Below are positions 17,753 through 26,065 of a stretch of 64,000 bases of DNA, piece by piece. The stretch lies in assembly GCF_900105355.1 (NCBI RefSeq), contig NZ_FNSC01000001.1, forward strand, positions 620,001 through 684,000. The letters run 5' to 3'. The position numbers and the translations under genes were made by a program. The stretch's first letter is position 1. Every line of letters starts with the position of its first letter. The notes under the pieces are model-generated. The model searched no databases. It was given only the letters and a program-made list of their open reading frames with translations, and had not been told where the DNA came from. The stretch is from Pseudomonas anguilliseptica (GTDB lineage: Bacteria > Pseudomonadota > Gammaproteobacteria > Pseudomonadales > Pseudomonadaceae).

Positions 17753-18526
17753 CTACCAGTAGTTCTCCACCGCCACCTGCCCCGGACGGCGGGTCAGACT
17801 GAGCTGCAGGTCACGCTGTTTCAGCAGCGCGCGGGTGTCATCGATCATCTGCGGGTTGCCGCAGATCATCAGCCGCGAATGCTCAGGTTCCAGGCTCAGC
17901 CCCGCCGCCCGCTCCAGCCCGCCACTGTCCAGCAAGCTGGTGATGCGCCCATGCAAACAACCGGGCACCTGCTCGCGAGTGACCAGCGGCAGATAGACAA
18001 AGCTCTCGGCGTATTCCTGCAAATGCTCCTGCTGCATCAGCCCGCGAATCAGCGGCTGATAGGCCAGCTCGCTAGCCGTGCGCGCGCTGTACACCAGCAC
18101 CACGCGCTGAAAACGCTGCCACACCTCCAAGCCCTGCAGAATCGACAGAAACGGCGCGAGCCCCGTACCACTGGCCAGCAGCCAGAGGTCACGGCCATCG
18201 GCAAAGCGATCGAGGGTGAGAAAGCCCAGTGCCTGTTTTTCTACCAACAGGCTGTCGCCGACCTGCAGCCGACTCAGCTCGGAGGTGAACTCACCATCCG
18301 GCACAACGATGGAGAAGAACTCGAGAAACTCGTCATGGGGCGCCGAGACCATCGAATAGGCCCGCCAGACCACCGCTCCATCGGCCTTGGCTACGCCGAG
18401 ACGGGCGAACTGCCCGGCCCGGAAGCGAAAGCCCGGATCACGCGTACAGTGCAGACTGAACAGGCTGGGCGACCAGACCTGAATAGCGGTCAGGGTTTGC
18501 TGGGTGAACTTGTCGTCACTGGTCAT
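17753..18526 (-). CDS. fpr: Ferredoxin--NADP(+) reductase
   Basis: FAD enzyme moving electrons between NADPH and ferredoxin/flavodoxin; 257 aa from ATG 18526. The FAD motif RAYSM is near residue 50, the NADP site GTGLAPF near 112, and CGNPQM near 218; the C-terminal VENYW resembles bacterial subclass I/II Fpr ends. The start chosen gives the family length; the frame continues 29 codons further up without family similarity. It is convergent with mscL, and repeat copy B lies upstream. Confidence 0.92.
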   Translation of the reverse strand: MTSDDKFTQQTLTAIQVWSPSLFSLHCTRDPGFRFRAGQFARLGVAKADGAVVWRAYSMVSAPHDEFLEFFSIVVPDGEFTSELSRLQVGDSLLVEKQALGFLTLDRFADGRDLWLLASGTGLAPFLSILQGLEVWQRFQRVVLVYSARTASELAYQPLIRGLMQQEHLQEYAESFVYLPLVTREQVPGCLHGRITSLLDSGGLERAAGLSLEPEHSRLMICGNPQMIDDTRALLKQRDLQLSLTRRPGQVAVENYW

Positions 18527-18614
18527 GCGAACACCGGGTTTACGCGGACTGCATAAACCCAGTGTGGCGCAACGCCGGTCGAACAAACACCGGCAAAACC
18601 TGGGGGCTATCATT

Positions 18615-18759
18615 TAACAGGTTGTTGAAAACGTAGGCGAGGCAGGCAAGACAAGGCAAAAACGGCCGAGGAAGCGGAGTTTACTGGCTGTAAATGAGCA
18701 TTCCGAGGCCGTTTTAAACGCCGTATTGCCAACGCAGGTAGTTTTTCAACGACCTGTTA
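18615..18759. repeat. Nested palindromic repeat, copy B
   Basis: Inner stem AAAAACGGCC / GGCCGTTTTA with GTTTAC-tggct-GTAAAT in the loop. The outer arms TAACAGGTTGTTGAAAAC and GTTTTTCAACGACCTGTTA are nearly perfectly complementary and longer than in other copies. The right end includes the dctP stop codon. Lies between fpr and dctP. Confidence 0.88.
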
Positions 18760-19632
18760 GCGGCGGTTGACTGCCTGCGCAGCACGTAGCACATCAGCGC
18801 CGATTTCCGCTTCGTAGGTCTTCCACAGCGGGCTTAGCGCCGTGCGCCAGGCGGCACGCTCATCGGCCGTAAGGGTGACCACTTGGGCATTGCCGGCGGC
18901 GATGATGCGCTCGCGATCATTGTTGTTCAGCGTTTCGGCATCCTTGTTCACCGCGAAGGACACTTCATCGATGATCGCTTCCAGCTCGGTGCGGGTCTTG
19001 TAGGGGATGCTGGTCCAGAACTCCTTGCTGCTGATCAGCATATAGCTCAGCGAGCCGTGGTTGAGCTCGCTGATAAACGGCTGCACCGTGTCGACCTTCT
19101 GGCTGGCAATGTTCGACCAGGGGCCTTCGGTGCCCTGGATGGTGCCAGCCTGCAGCGCCTTGAACGCCTCGGCGAACGGCATCTTCACGGTCTTGGCGCC
19201 GAGCTGGCCAAACTGTGCCTGCAACACCGACGAGGGCTGGATACGGAAGGCCAGATCCTTGGCATCCTCGGGCTTGCGCAGCTCGCGGCTGGAGGTCAGC
19301 TGCTTCATGCCGTTGTTCCAGTAGGCCAGGCCATAGATGCCCTGGTTGGACATGGCGTGCAGCAGCTCGCGGCTTTTGTCACGCGTCTGGAAGCGCTTGA
19401 CCGCCTCCAGGTCATCGAACAGAAACGGCAGGTCGAACACCTGCAATTGCTTGGTATACGCCTCGAACTTGGACAGCGAAGGGGCCAGCATCTGCACCTT
19501 GCCCTCGCGCAGCGCGGTGATCTCATCGCCATCACCAAACAGCGTCGAGTTCGGGTAGACCTCAACCGCCACCTGACCGGCCAGGCGCTCTTCCACCAGC
19601 TTCTTGAACAACAGTGCACCCTTGCCCTTTGT
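18757..19632 (-). pseudogene. dctP: TRAP transporter solute-binding protein DctP, 5' end missing
   Basis: The readable protein begins in mid-domain (TKGKGALLFKKLVEERLAGQVAVEVYPNSTLFGD) and continues to a normal C-terminus. DctP proteins are about 330 aa with a signal peptide and a FSH-V-A-E-x-TPKG stretch before this point; that part is absent. Upstream in frame there is a TGA at 19651-19653 and then the rlmG promoter region. A TTG at 19611 could start translation but without a signal peptide the product could not reach the periplasm. No dctQ or dctM genes are nearby. The remaining 284 residues look undamaged, so the loss is probably recent. Confidence 0.8.
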
Positions 19633-19741
19633 GATTTGCTGAACTAGCTCTCAGTTCCGAGACTTTTCCGGCACTTGCACCGACAATAGCGACCAACTGC
19701 ACTTTCTATCGCGCCCTTGCGGCCTGCCACCCGAGTTTTCC

Positions 19742-20866
19742 ATGCCTGTGTTCAGCACTCCGTTCGCCCAACTCGACCTGCTTCGCCAACCCGACCAGCC
19801 CAACGAACCGCTGCAGGCCTTCGATGCCGCCGACGAATACCTGCTCAACCATCTGCATGAGCAAGGGCTGCCGAACGGTGCGCGGGTATTGGTGCTGAAT
19901 GACAGCTTCGGCGCCCTGGCCATTAGCCTGGCTGGGCAGGCGCAGGTGACCAGTAGTGGCGACTCACACCTCGGCCACCTGGGCTTGCAAGTCAATCTGC
20001 TGCGCAACCAGCAGCCGGCCGATGCCGTGACGTTTGTCCCAGCCAGTGCAGTCGCTCAGGGGCCGTTTGACGTGGTGCTGATTCGCGTCCCCAAGACCCT
20101 GGCGCTGCTTGAGGAGCAACTGATTCGCCTGCACGGCCAGCTCGCCCCAAACGCGCAGGTGATTGCCGCGGCCATGATCAAACACCTGCCGCGCGCCGCC
20201 GGTGACCTGTTGGAGAAATATATCGGCCCGGTGCAGGCTTCGCTGGCGGTTAAAAAAGCCCGCCTGCTGTTTGCCACCCCAGAAGCCAAGCCTGCACCTG
20301 TATCGCCCTACCCGACGCGCTACAACCTGGAAAAACCCGCTATCGAGCTGCTTAACCACGCCAATGTGTTCTGCCGTGAAGACCTGGATATCGGCACCCG
20401 CGCCTTTCTCCCGCACTTGCCCAAACACCTCAGCCGCGTGCGCGCGGCCGACCTCGGTTGCGGCAACGGCGTACTCGGCATTGCCTATGCCCTGGGCAGC
20501 CCGCAGGCCGAGCTGACGCTGGTCGATGAGTCCTATATGGCGGTGCAATCGACCGAGGACAACTGGCGTGCGGCGTTGGGTCAGCGCCCGGTCGAGATTC
20601 GCGCCGGCGACGGCCTGGCCGAACAGGCGGCTGATTCGCTGGACCTGGTGTTGTGCAACCCGCCCTTTCACCAGCAGCAGGTGGTCGGCGACTTTCTTGC
20701 CTGGCGCATGTTCCAACAGGCCCGCGCTACGCTGGTAACCGGCGGCGAACTGTGGATCGTCGGCAACCGCCACCTGGGCTACCACGCCAAGTTGAAACGG
20801 CTGTTCCGGGGCGTCGAACAGGTGGCGGCCACACCGAAGTTTGTGGTGCTTAAAGCGATCAAATAG
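19742..20866 (+). CDS. rlmG: 23S rRNA (guanine-N2)-methyltransferase RlmG
   Basis: 374 aa SAM-dependent methyltransferase expected to modify G1835 of 23S rRNA. It has the duplicated N-domain followed by the catalytic MTS domain with ADLGCGNGVLGIAY (SAM loop, about residue 236-250) and the NPPFHQQ active-site motif (about residue 305). RsmC shares this architecture, but length and position (next to genes flanking it in P. aeruginosa) favour RlmG. Its promoter region abuts the truncated dctP. Confidence 0.88.
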   Translation: MPVFSTPFAQLDLLRQPDQPNEPLQAFDAADEYLLNHLHEQGLPNGARVLVLNDSFGALAISLAGQAQVTSSGDSHLGHLGLQVNLLRNQQPADAVTFVPASAVAQGPFDVVLIRVPKTLALLEEQLIRLHGQLAPNAQVIAAAMIKHLPRAAGDLLEKYIGPVQASLAVKKARLLFATPEAKPAPVSPYPTRYNLEKPAIELLNHANVFCREDLDIGTRAFLPHLPKHLSRVRAADLGCGNGVLGIAYALGSPQAELTLVDESYMAVQSTEDNWRAALGQRPVEIRAGDGLAEQAADSLDLVLCNPPFHQQQVVGDFLAWRMFQQARATLVTGGELWIVGNRHLGYHAKLKRLFRGVEQVAATPKFVVLKAIK

Positions 20867-20923
20867 AAGCGTGCCGTTATTCGTAGGACGGTTTGCGGCC
20901 GCCAGCACAGGTGAGAATCACCC

Positions 20924-21442
20924 ATGATCAACATCAGCAAAGCCACGCAGTAAGAACTGAGCGCAGCGTGCCTCAACGCAAGCTTCAGCGTGACGCAAGA
21001 GCTGCAGCCGTATTTCGTCGATGGTCGGTTTGGCTACAACATCGTCCCGGTCGAGCCCTATCAGAAATCCTACGAGGACGAAGAGGGAGACGATGAGGCC
21101 GATGATAGCGAACTGTTTATCGCCCGCGTGGATGACAAGCCGGCCGGTGCGATAGAACTATCCGTGGCTTGGAACGGTTACACACGCATCGACAACATCC
21201 AGGTCGACCTTAGCCTTCGCCGGGCGGGAGTGGCGACGGCCCTGCTCCACCATGCCGTGGACTGGTGCCGAGCCCGCCAGCTGGTCGGCATCATGCTGGA
21301 GACACAGAGCAACAACCTGGGGGCCTGCAAGCTCTACGAGCGCTTCGGCTTTCACCTCGGCGGGTTCGACCTGCACTTGTGCGGCGCCCTCTCCAGCTCT
21401 GCAGAAATAGCGTTGTTCTGGTATTGGCACCCGGAGACCTGA
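20924..21442 (+). pseudogene. GNAT acetyltransferase (streptothricin acetyltransferase-like) with in-frame stop
   Basis: The natural start appears to be ATG 20924 (AGGTGAG upstream). The frame reads MINISKATQ, then TAA at 20951-20953, then ELSAACLNASFSVTQELQPYF and on into a full GNAT domain (WNGYTRIDNIQVDLSLRRAGVATALL acetyl-CoA loop; LETQSNN; ACKLYERFGF). The domain is similar to Sat/Nat acetyltransferases. The region after the stop is in frame and conserved in style, so a nonsense change at codon 10 is likely. A GTG at 20990 could restart translation and make a 150-aa protein lacking the first strand and helix. Confidence 0.75.
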
Positions 21443-21544
21443 TTCTGCACGGCGCTCAGCCGTTCACCACGGAGCCACTATTGACGCGCAGCGTGGCTCC
21501 GCGGCCAACCCCGCTCAATCAAGTCGACCACATGCGACCGTCAA

Positions 21545-21688
21545 TTACGGCGTGCCCATCCCCGCCGCTTGCATAAACAGGCGCAGCAGATAGGACACCG
21601 CCCCCAGGGCCAGCACGCTGCCGGCCCAGATCGCTACCACCCAGCCGAGCCGCTGCCACAGCGGCTTTTTCTCATCTACATCATTCAT
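21545..21688 (-). CDS. DUF2474 small membrane protein of the bd oxidase operon
   Basis: 47 aa: MNDVDEKKPLWQRLGW, one transmembrane helix (about residues 16-40), then MGTP. GAGGG lies 8 nt before the ATG. The DUF2474 family is found just downstream of cydB/cioB in proteobacteria and resembles CydX-type small subunits. It follows cioB on the same strand, with repeat copy C in between. Likely an accessory subunit of the oxidase; this is inferred from family and position. Confidence 0.8.
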   Translation of the reverse strand: MNDVDEKKPLWQRLGWVVAIWAGSVLALGAVSYLLRLFMQAAGMGTP

Positions 21689-21711
21689 CTTGCGCCCTCA
21701 CAACTGATCTG

Positions 21712-21828
21712 AGGTCTTGCGAGCTAGAGTCCTGCAAGGCAAAAACAGGCGAGGAAGCGGAGTGTACTTTTGTACATGAGCATTCCGAGCCTGTTTTTAA
21801 CGCAGCAGGGCCGACGCGCAGCAGACCT
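21712..21828. repeat. Nested palindromic repeat, copy C
   Basis: Inner stem AAAAACAGGC / GCCTGTTTTT, central TGTAC-tttt-GTACA, outer arms AGGTCT / AGACCT. Lies between cioB and the DUF2474 gene, which are read in the same direction, so the transcript would carry the hairpin inside the operon. Confidence 0.87.
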
Positions 21829-21838
21829 AACTAGAACC

Positions 21839-22852
21839 TCAGTGATAGCCGTCTTCTTCAGTAACCTTGCCGCGGAACACGTAATAGCTCCAGGCCGTGT
21901 ACATCAGGATAAAGGGGATGATGAACAGCGCGCCGACCAGGATAAAGCCCTGGCTCTGCGGCGGTGCGGCGGCGTCCCAGATGCTGATCGACGGCGGGAT
22001 GATATTCGGCCACAGGCTGATACCCAGACCGCTGTAGCCGAGGAAGATCAGCGTCAGAGTCAGCAGAAACGGTGAGTAGTTGGCGTTGCGTGCCACTGCG
22101 CGCAGCAGCGCCCAGGTGCACAGCAGCACCAGCAACGGCACCGGCATAAACCAGAAGATATTCGGCAGGCTGAACCAGCGCTCGGCGATCTCGGCATGCG
22201 CCAACGGCGTCCACAGGCTGACGATACCGGTGACGCCGAGCAGGACGAACACCAGCGGCCGCGCCAGGTCGTGCATCTGCTGTTGCAAGCGGCCTTCGGT
22301 CTTCATGATCAGCCAGGTGCAGCCGAGCAAGGCGTAGGCGGCAATCAGCGCCAGGCCGCAGAACAGCGAGAACGGCGTCAGCCAGTCCAGCGCGCCGCCG
22401 GCATAGACCCGGTCGACCACCTTGAAGCCGTCGATATAAGCGCCCAGCGCCACGCCCTGAAAGAAGGTTGCGGTTAGTGAGCCGCCGATAAATGCCTTAT
22501 CCCAGATATGCCGTTTGGCGGCCTTGGCCTTGAAGCGGAACTCGAAGGCCACCCCGCGGAAGATCAGCCCCAGCAACATAAAGATCAGCGGCAGGTACAG
22601 CGCGCTGAGCACCACCGCGTAGGCCAGCGGAAAAGCCCCGAACAGCGCCGCGCCACCGAGCACCAGCCAGGTTTCGTTACCGTCCCAGACCGGCGCCACG
22701 GTGTTCATCATCACATCGCGTTCACCTTCGCTTTTGACGAAGGGAAAGAGGATGCCAATGCCTAGGTCGAAGCCGTCCATGACCACATACATCATCACCC
22801 CGAAGGCGATGATCACGGCCCAGATCAGCGAGAGATCAATGCCCATGTTCAA
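21839..22852 (-). CDS. cioB: Cyanide-insensitive terminal oxidase subunit II
   Basis: 337 aa CydB/CioB-type subunit with about eight or nine transmembrane helices. The N-terminus has the family stretch MYVVMDGFDLGIG (residues 21-33) and NTVAPVWDGNETWLVLGG (about 50-67). The start codon overlaps the cioA stop by 4 bp (ATGA), indicating translational coupling. Works with CioA as quinol oxidase reducing O2 to water. Confidence 0.95.
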   Translation of the reverse strand: MNMGIDLSLIWAVIIAFGVMMYVVMDGFDLGIGILFPFVKSEGERDVMMNTVAPVWDGNETWLVLGGAALFGAFPLAYAVVLSALYLPLIFMLLGLIFRGVAFEFRFKAKAAKRHIWDKAFIGGSLTATFFQGVALGAYIDGFKVVDRVYAGGALDWLTPFSLFCGLALIAAYALLGCTWLIMKTEGRLQQQMHDLARPLVFVLLGVTGIVSLWTPLAHAEIAERWFSLPNIFWFMPVPLLVLLCTWALLRAVARNANYSPFLLTLTLIFLGYSGLGISLWPNIIPPSISIWDAAAPPQSQGFILVGALFIIPFILMYTAWSYYVFRGKVTEEDGYH

Positions 22853-24288
22853 TTCCTCTCAGCCAGCGAATCGGTTTCGCCTTCTTCCAGGCCCTCTTCG
22901 GGCGCGGACAGCGGACGCGACGGCGTGCGTTTCTGACCCGGGCCGCCTTCAGCGGTTTCCTTGCCTTCGTCTGTGATCGGGCCCTTGCGCACCAGGCGCA
23001 TCATGTAGCTGATGCCGGCGCCAAACAGGGCGAAATACACCACCACAAACAGAATCAGGGTCAGGCTCATCTGCGCAAAACTGTGCCCGGACGAGGCATC
23101 AGCGGTGCGCATCAGCCCCTGGATGATCCAGGGCTGACGGCCGATCTCAGTGGTGTACCAGCCAGCAAGGATGGCAATAACCCCCGATGGGCCCATCCAC
23201 ACCGCCAGATGCAGGAACGGCCGGCTCTCGAACAACCTGCCGCGCGTACGCAGCCACAGGCCCCAGAGACCGGTAAGAATCATCAGCATGCCGATGCCGA
23301 CCATGATCCGGAAGGTCCAGAACACGATGGTCGAGTTGGGCCGGTCTTCCTTGGCGAACTCCTTGAGCGCCGGCACCTGCGTGTCCAGGCTGTGGGTCAG
23401 GATCAGGCTGCCGAGGGCCGGGATTTCGATCTTGAAGCGGGTTTCCTCGCGCTGCATGTCCGGCCAGCCGAACAGGATCAGCGGGGTTGGCTCATCACCG
23501 TGGTTTTCCCAGTGACCTTCAATGGCGGCAATCTTCGCCGGCTGATACTTGAGGGTATTCAGGCCGTGGAAGTCGCCAATCACCGCCTGAATCGGCGCCA
23601 CGATCAACGCCATCCACATGGCCATCGAGAGCATCTTGCGGATCGCCGGATTGTCGCGGCCGCGCAGCAAGTGCCAGGCCGCCGACGCACCGACGAAGAA
23701 CGCCGTGGCGAGAAACGCCGCGGTGGCCATGTGCAGCAGGCGGTAAGGGAACGAGGGGTTGAACACCACGGCCAACCAGTCCACCGGAATCACCCGCCCG
23801 TCGATGATCTCGAAACCTTGCGGGGTGTGCATCCAGCTGTTGGAGGCGAGAATCCAGAAGGTCGAGATCAGCGTGCCGACTGCCACCATCACCGTGGAGA
23901 AGAAGTGCAGGCCTGGGCCGACGCGGTTCCAGCCGAACAGCATGACACCAAGAAAGCCCGCTTCGAGGAAGAACGCGGTGAGCACTTCATAGGTCAGCAG
24001 CGGCCCGGTGACCGCTCCGGCAAAGTCGGAGAAGGCGCTCCAGTTGGTGCCGAACTGGTAAGCCATAACCAGACCGGAGACCACGCCCATACCGAAGTTG
24101 ACGGCAAAAATCTTCGCCCAGAAGTGGTACAGGTCGCGGTACACCTCCTCCCCGGTCTTCAACCACAGCCCTTCAAGCACCGCCAGGTAACTGGCCAGGC
24201 CGATGGTGATGGCCGGAAAGATGATGTGAAAGGAGATGGTGAAAGCAAACTGGATTCGGGCGAGGTCGAGAGCCTCCAATCCAAACAT
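22849..24288 (-). CDS. cioA: Cyanide-insensitive terminal oxidase subunit I
   Basis: 479 aa cytochrome bd-type subunit I. Haem ligands are in the usual places (H near residue 21 in FTISFHIIFPA; H near 186 in LLHMATA; M near 393). The periplasmic Q-loop between GDFHGLNTLKYQPAKIAAIEGHW and the next helix is short, the feature that separates CioA from long-loop CydA. This type tolerates cyanide and serves at low O2. A clear ANR box was not found upstream. The gene starts the cioA-cioB-DUF2474 unit. Confidence 0.93.
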   Translation of the reverse strand: MFGLEALDLARIQFAFTISFHIIFPAITIGLASYLAVLEGLWLKTGEEVYRDLYHFWAKIFAVNFGMGVVSGLVMAYQFGTNWSAFSDFAGAVTGPLLTYEVLTAFFLEAGFLGVMLFGWNRVGPGLHFFSTVMVAVGTLISTFWILASNSWMHTPQGFEIIDGRVIPVDWLAVVFNPSFPYRLLHMATAAFLATAFFVGASAAWHLLRGRDNPAIRKMLSMAMWMALIVAPIQAVIGDFHGLNTLKYQPAKIAAIEGHWENHGDEPTPLILFGWPDMQREETRFKIEIPALGSLILTHSLDTQVPALKEFAKEDRPNSTIVFWTFRIMVGIGMLMILTGLWGLWLRTRGRLFESRPFLHLAVWMGPSGVIAILAGWYTTEIGRQPWIIQGLMRTADASSGHSFAQMSLTLILFVVVYFALFGAGISYMMRLVRKGPITDEGKETAEGGPGQKRTPSRPLSAPEEGLEEGETDSLAERN

Positions 24289-24525
24289 GGCGTTTCCTCA
24301 GTCAGGTGATACGGGGCACGGCCACGGGCGCGCATGCCAGTCACAAGCAATCAGTCGGGGGATTATTGTTCTGGGTAGACAGCCATAAAGCTGGGCAAAA
24401 CGCCCTCACAACCGCACGCCGAAGGTGTTGACGCGGGTCAAGATATGCACAAAGAGTAGCGCCTGGCGAGGCAAAATCGGCTGTGGTCGATTGTCGCGCG
24501 ACCGGCTGCCACAAGGGCTTGCGCC

Positions 24526-25092
24526 CTATAGCAGCGCTTCTGGTCGATCCACATCGCGCAGTACGCCAGGGTCATCTACAACGATCCCCTGGCAGGCACC
24601 TGGATTGGCTTGCAGCAGGGCTCACGCACCTTGAGCACCGCGCAGGGTCTGCAACTGCGGCCAGAAGCTGCGGCCAAACAGCACCGGATGGCCGCGCTGT
24701 CCATCGTGCAGCGGGTAGACGATACGCTCGGCCGCCGCCTGACTGCACAGCAGCTGCAGGCTGTCGGCACTGACCCAGGGCATATCGCCGAGCAATACCG
24801 CGACAGCCTCGGCCTCGTGCCCAAGCAACGCACCTACGCCAGTAGCCAGGCTGTGGCCCATGCCCTGATCAGCCTCACCGCAACGGATAACCCGGCACGC
24901 CGCTGGCAGCCCCAACGCCTGCGCATCGTCCTCGTCACGTAGCAGCACATGCACTTCAGCGAACACCTGCAACGCCCGCTCGGCACTGGCCGCCAGCAGG
25001 CCGCGACCGTCCGGCAAACGGGCCAGACGCTTGTCACTGCCAAAACGCTGACCGCGACCGGCTGCGAGCATAAAGGCGGGCACCTTGAACAT
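24526..25092 (-). pseudogene. mocA: MocA-like molybdenum cofactor nucleotidyltransferase with nonsense codon
   Basis: MobA/MocA family: MFKVPAFMLAAGRGQRFGSDKRL (nucleotide loop), LLGDMPWV and HPVLFGRSFWPQL are intact. ATG 25092 lies 1 nt after the original xdhC stop (TAGCATG). The frame stops at TGA 24622-24624 after GAQGA, where the family has Arg; a CGA to TGA transition would explain it. Beyond the stop the same frame continues ALLQANPGACQ...DDPGVLRDVDRPEALL to TAG at 24526-24528, which is the normal MocA C-terminus. So 32 residues are lost. MocA adds CMP to molybdopterin for hydroxylases such as the one encoded upstream. Confidence 0.85.
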
Positions 25093-25093
25093 G

Positions 25094-26049
25094 CTAAAGG
25101 GCATCCCGCGCCAGGCCGTTGCGCACCCGCAGGATGTCGGCGAGTACCGCGAGGGCGATTTCCGCCGGGGTCTTGCTGCCCAGGTTCAACCCGATAGGCG
25201 CGATGATCCGCGCCAGCGCAGCATCATCCAGGCCGCCAACCCGGCGCAGGCGCTGGTCAGTCGCGAGCCCATCACACCGATATAAAAAGCCTCGGTGCGC
25301 ACCGCTTCGATCATCGCCAGATCATCGATACGCGGGTCATGGGTCAGCGCTACCACGGCGGTGTCGGCATGGCAGCCGCCGCGGCGAATCACCTCGGACG
25401 GTAGCTCGCGGCGGATCTCAACCCCCGGTAAATCGACGCCTTGCAGCACCTCCTCGCGCGGATCACACAGCACCACCTCGAAGCCCAGGCCCTGGGCGAA
25501 CTGCGCGCAAACCTGCGCCACCGAGGAGTAGCCCGCCAGCAGCAAGCGCTGGGCAGCGCCAACGCGCACACGCAGCCGATTCGGCTGACGTTCAACCCGT
25601 GGCCCCTGTGTGTTGTCCGCCAGCAAGCAGCGCTCACCGCTGGGCAACGCCACCTCGCGGATCAGCCGGCGCTGGCCCGCCAAGGCACTTTCCAGCTCAC
25701 GCAGATGCGCCTGCACCGCACAGTCGGCCGGCAGGTTTTCCACCAGCACGTCCAGCACGCCGCCGCAGGGCAGGCTGATCTGCGAGCGCGGGTCGCTGCC
25801 ATCGCCATAACGCACCAGATGCACAGGTTCAGGAAAGGCGCCAGCAGCCAGACGCTCAAGAAACTCATCCTCGACGCAACCGCCGGACAACGAGCCGATC
25901 CAGTCGCCCTCGGCCGTGGCAGCCAGCAGCGAACCCGGCGCGCGCGGCGCCGAGCCGTAGGTGCTCAGCACCGTGCACAGCCATACGCTCTGCCCTGCGG
26001 CGGACCACTGCAGCGCCTGGCGGACGACCAGCAGATCAAGGTGCTGCAT
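25094..26049 (-). pseudogene. xdhC: XdhC-family molybdenum-hydroxylase maturation factor, frameshifted
   Basis: XdhC/CoxI family: helps insert sulfurated Moco into hydroxylases. The frame is good from ATG 26049 through SLSGGCVEDEFLERL, the Rossmann part and EAFYIGVMGSRLTSA, then shifts and ends at about 25186. A second frame picks up RLRRVGGLDDAALARIIAPIGLNLGSKTPAEIALAVLADILRVRNGLARDAL (read in pieces) to TAG 25094-25096, the normal end. The break is near 25240-25255, where a few residues expected between TS and RLRR are missing, so a small deletion is likely. It follows the cytochrome gene and precedes mocA on the same strand. Confidence 0.85.
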
Positions 26050-26065
26050 CAGGCTTCACCCGGCC

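Noticed and set aside
24289..24525. ANR/FNR box before cioA
   Set aside because: No TTGAT-N4-ATCAA-like sequence could be found by eye in the upstream region.
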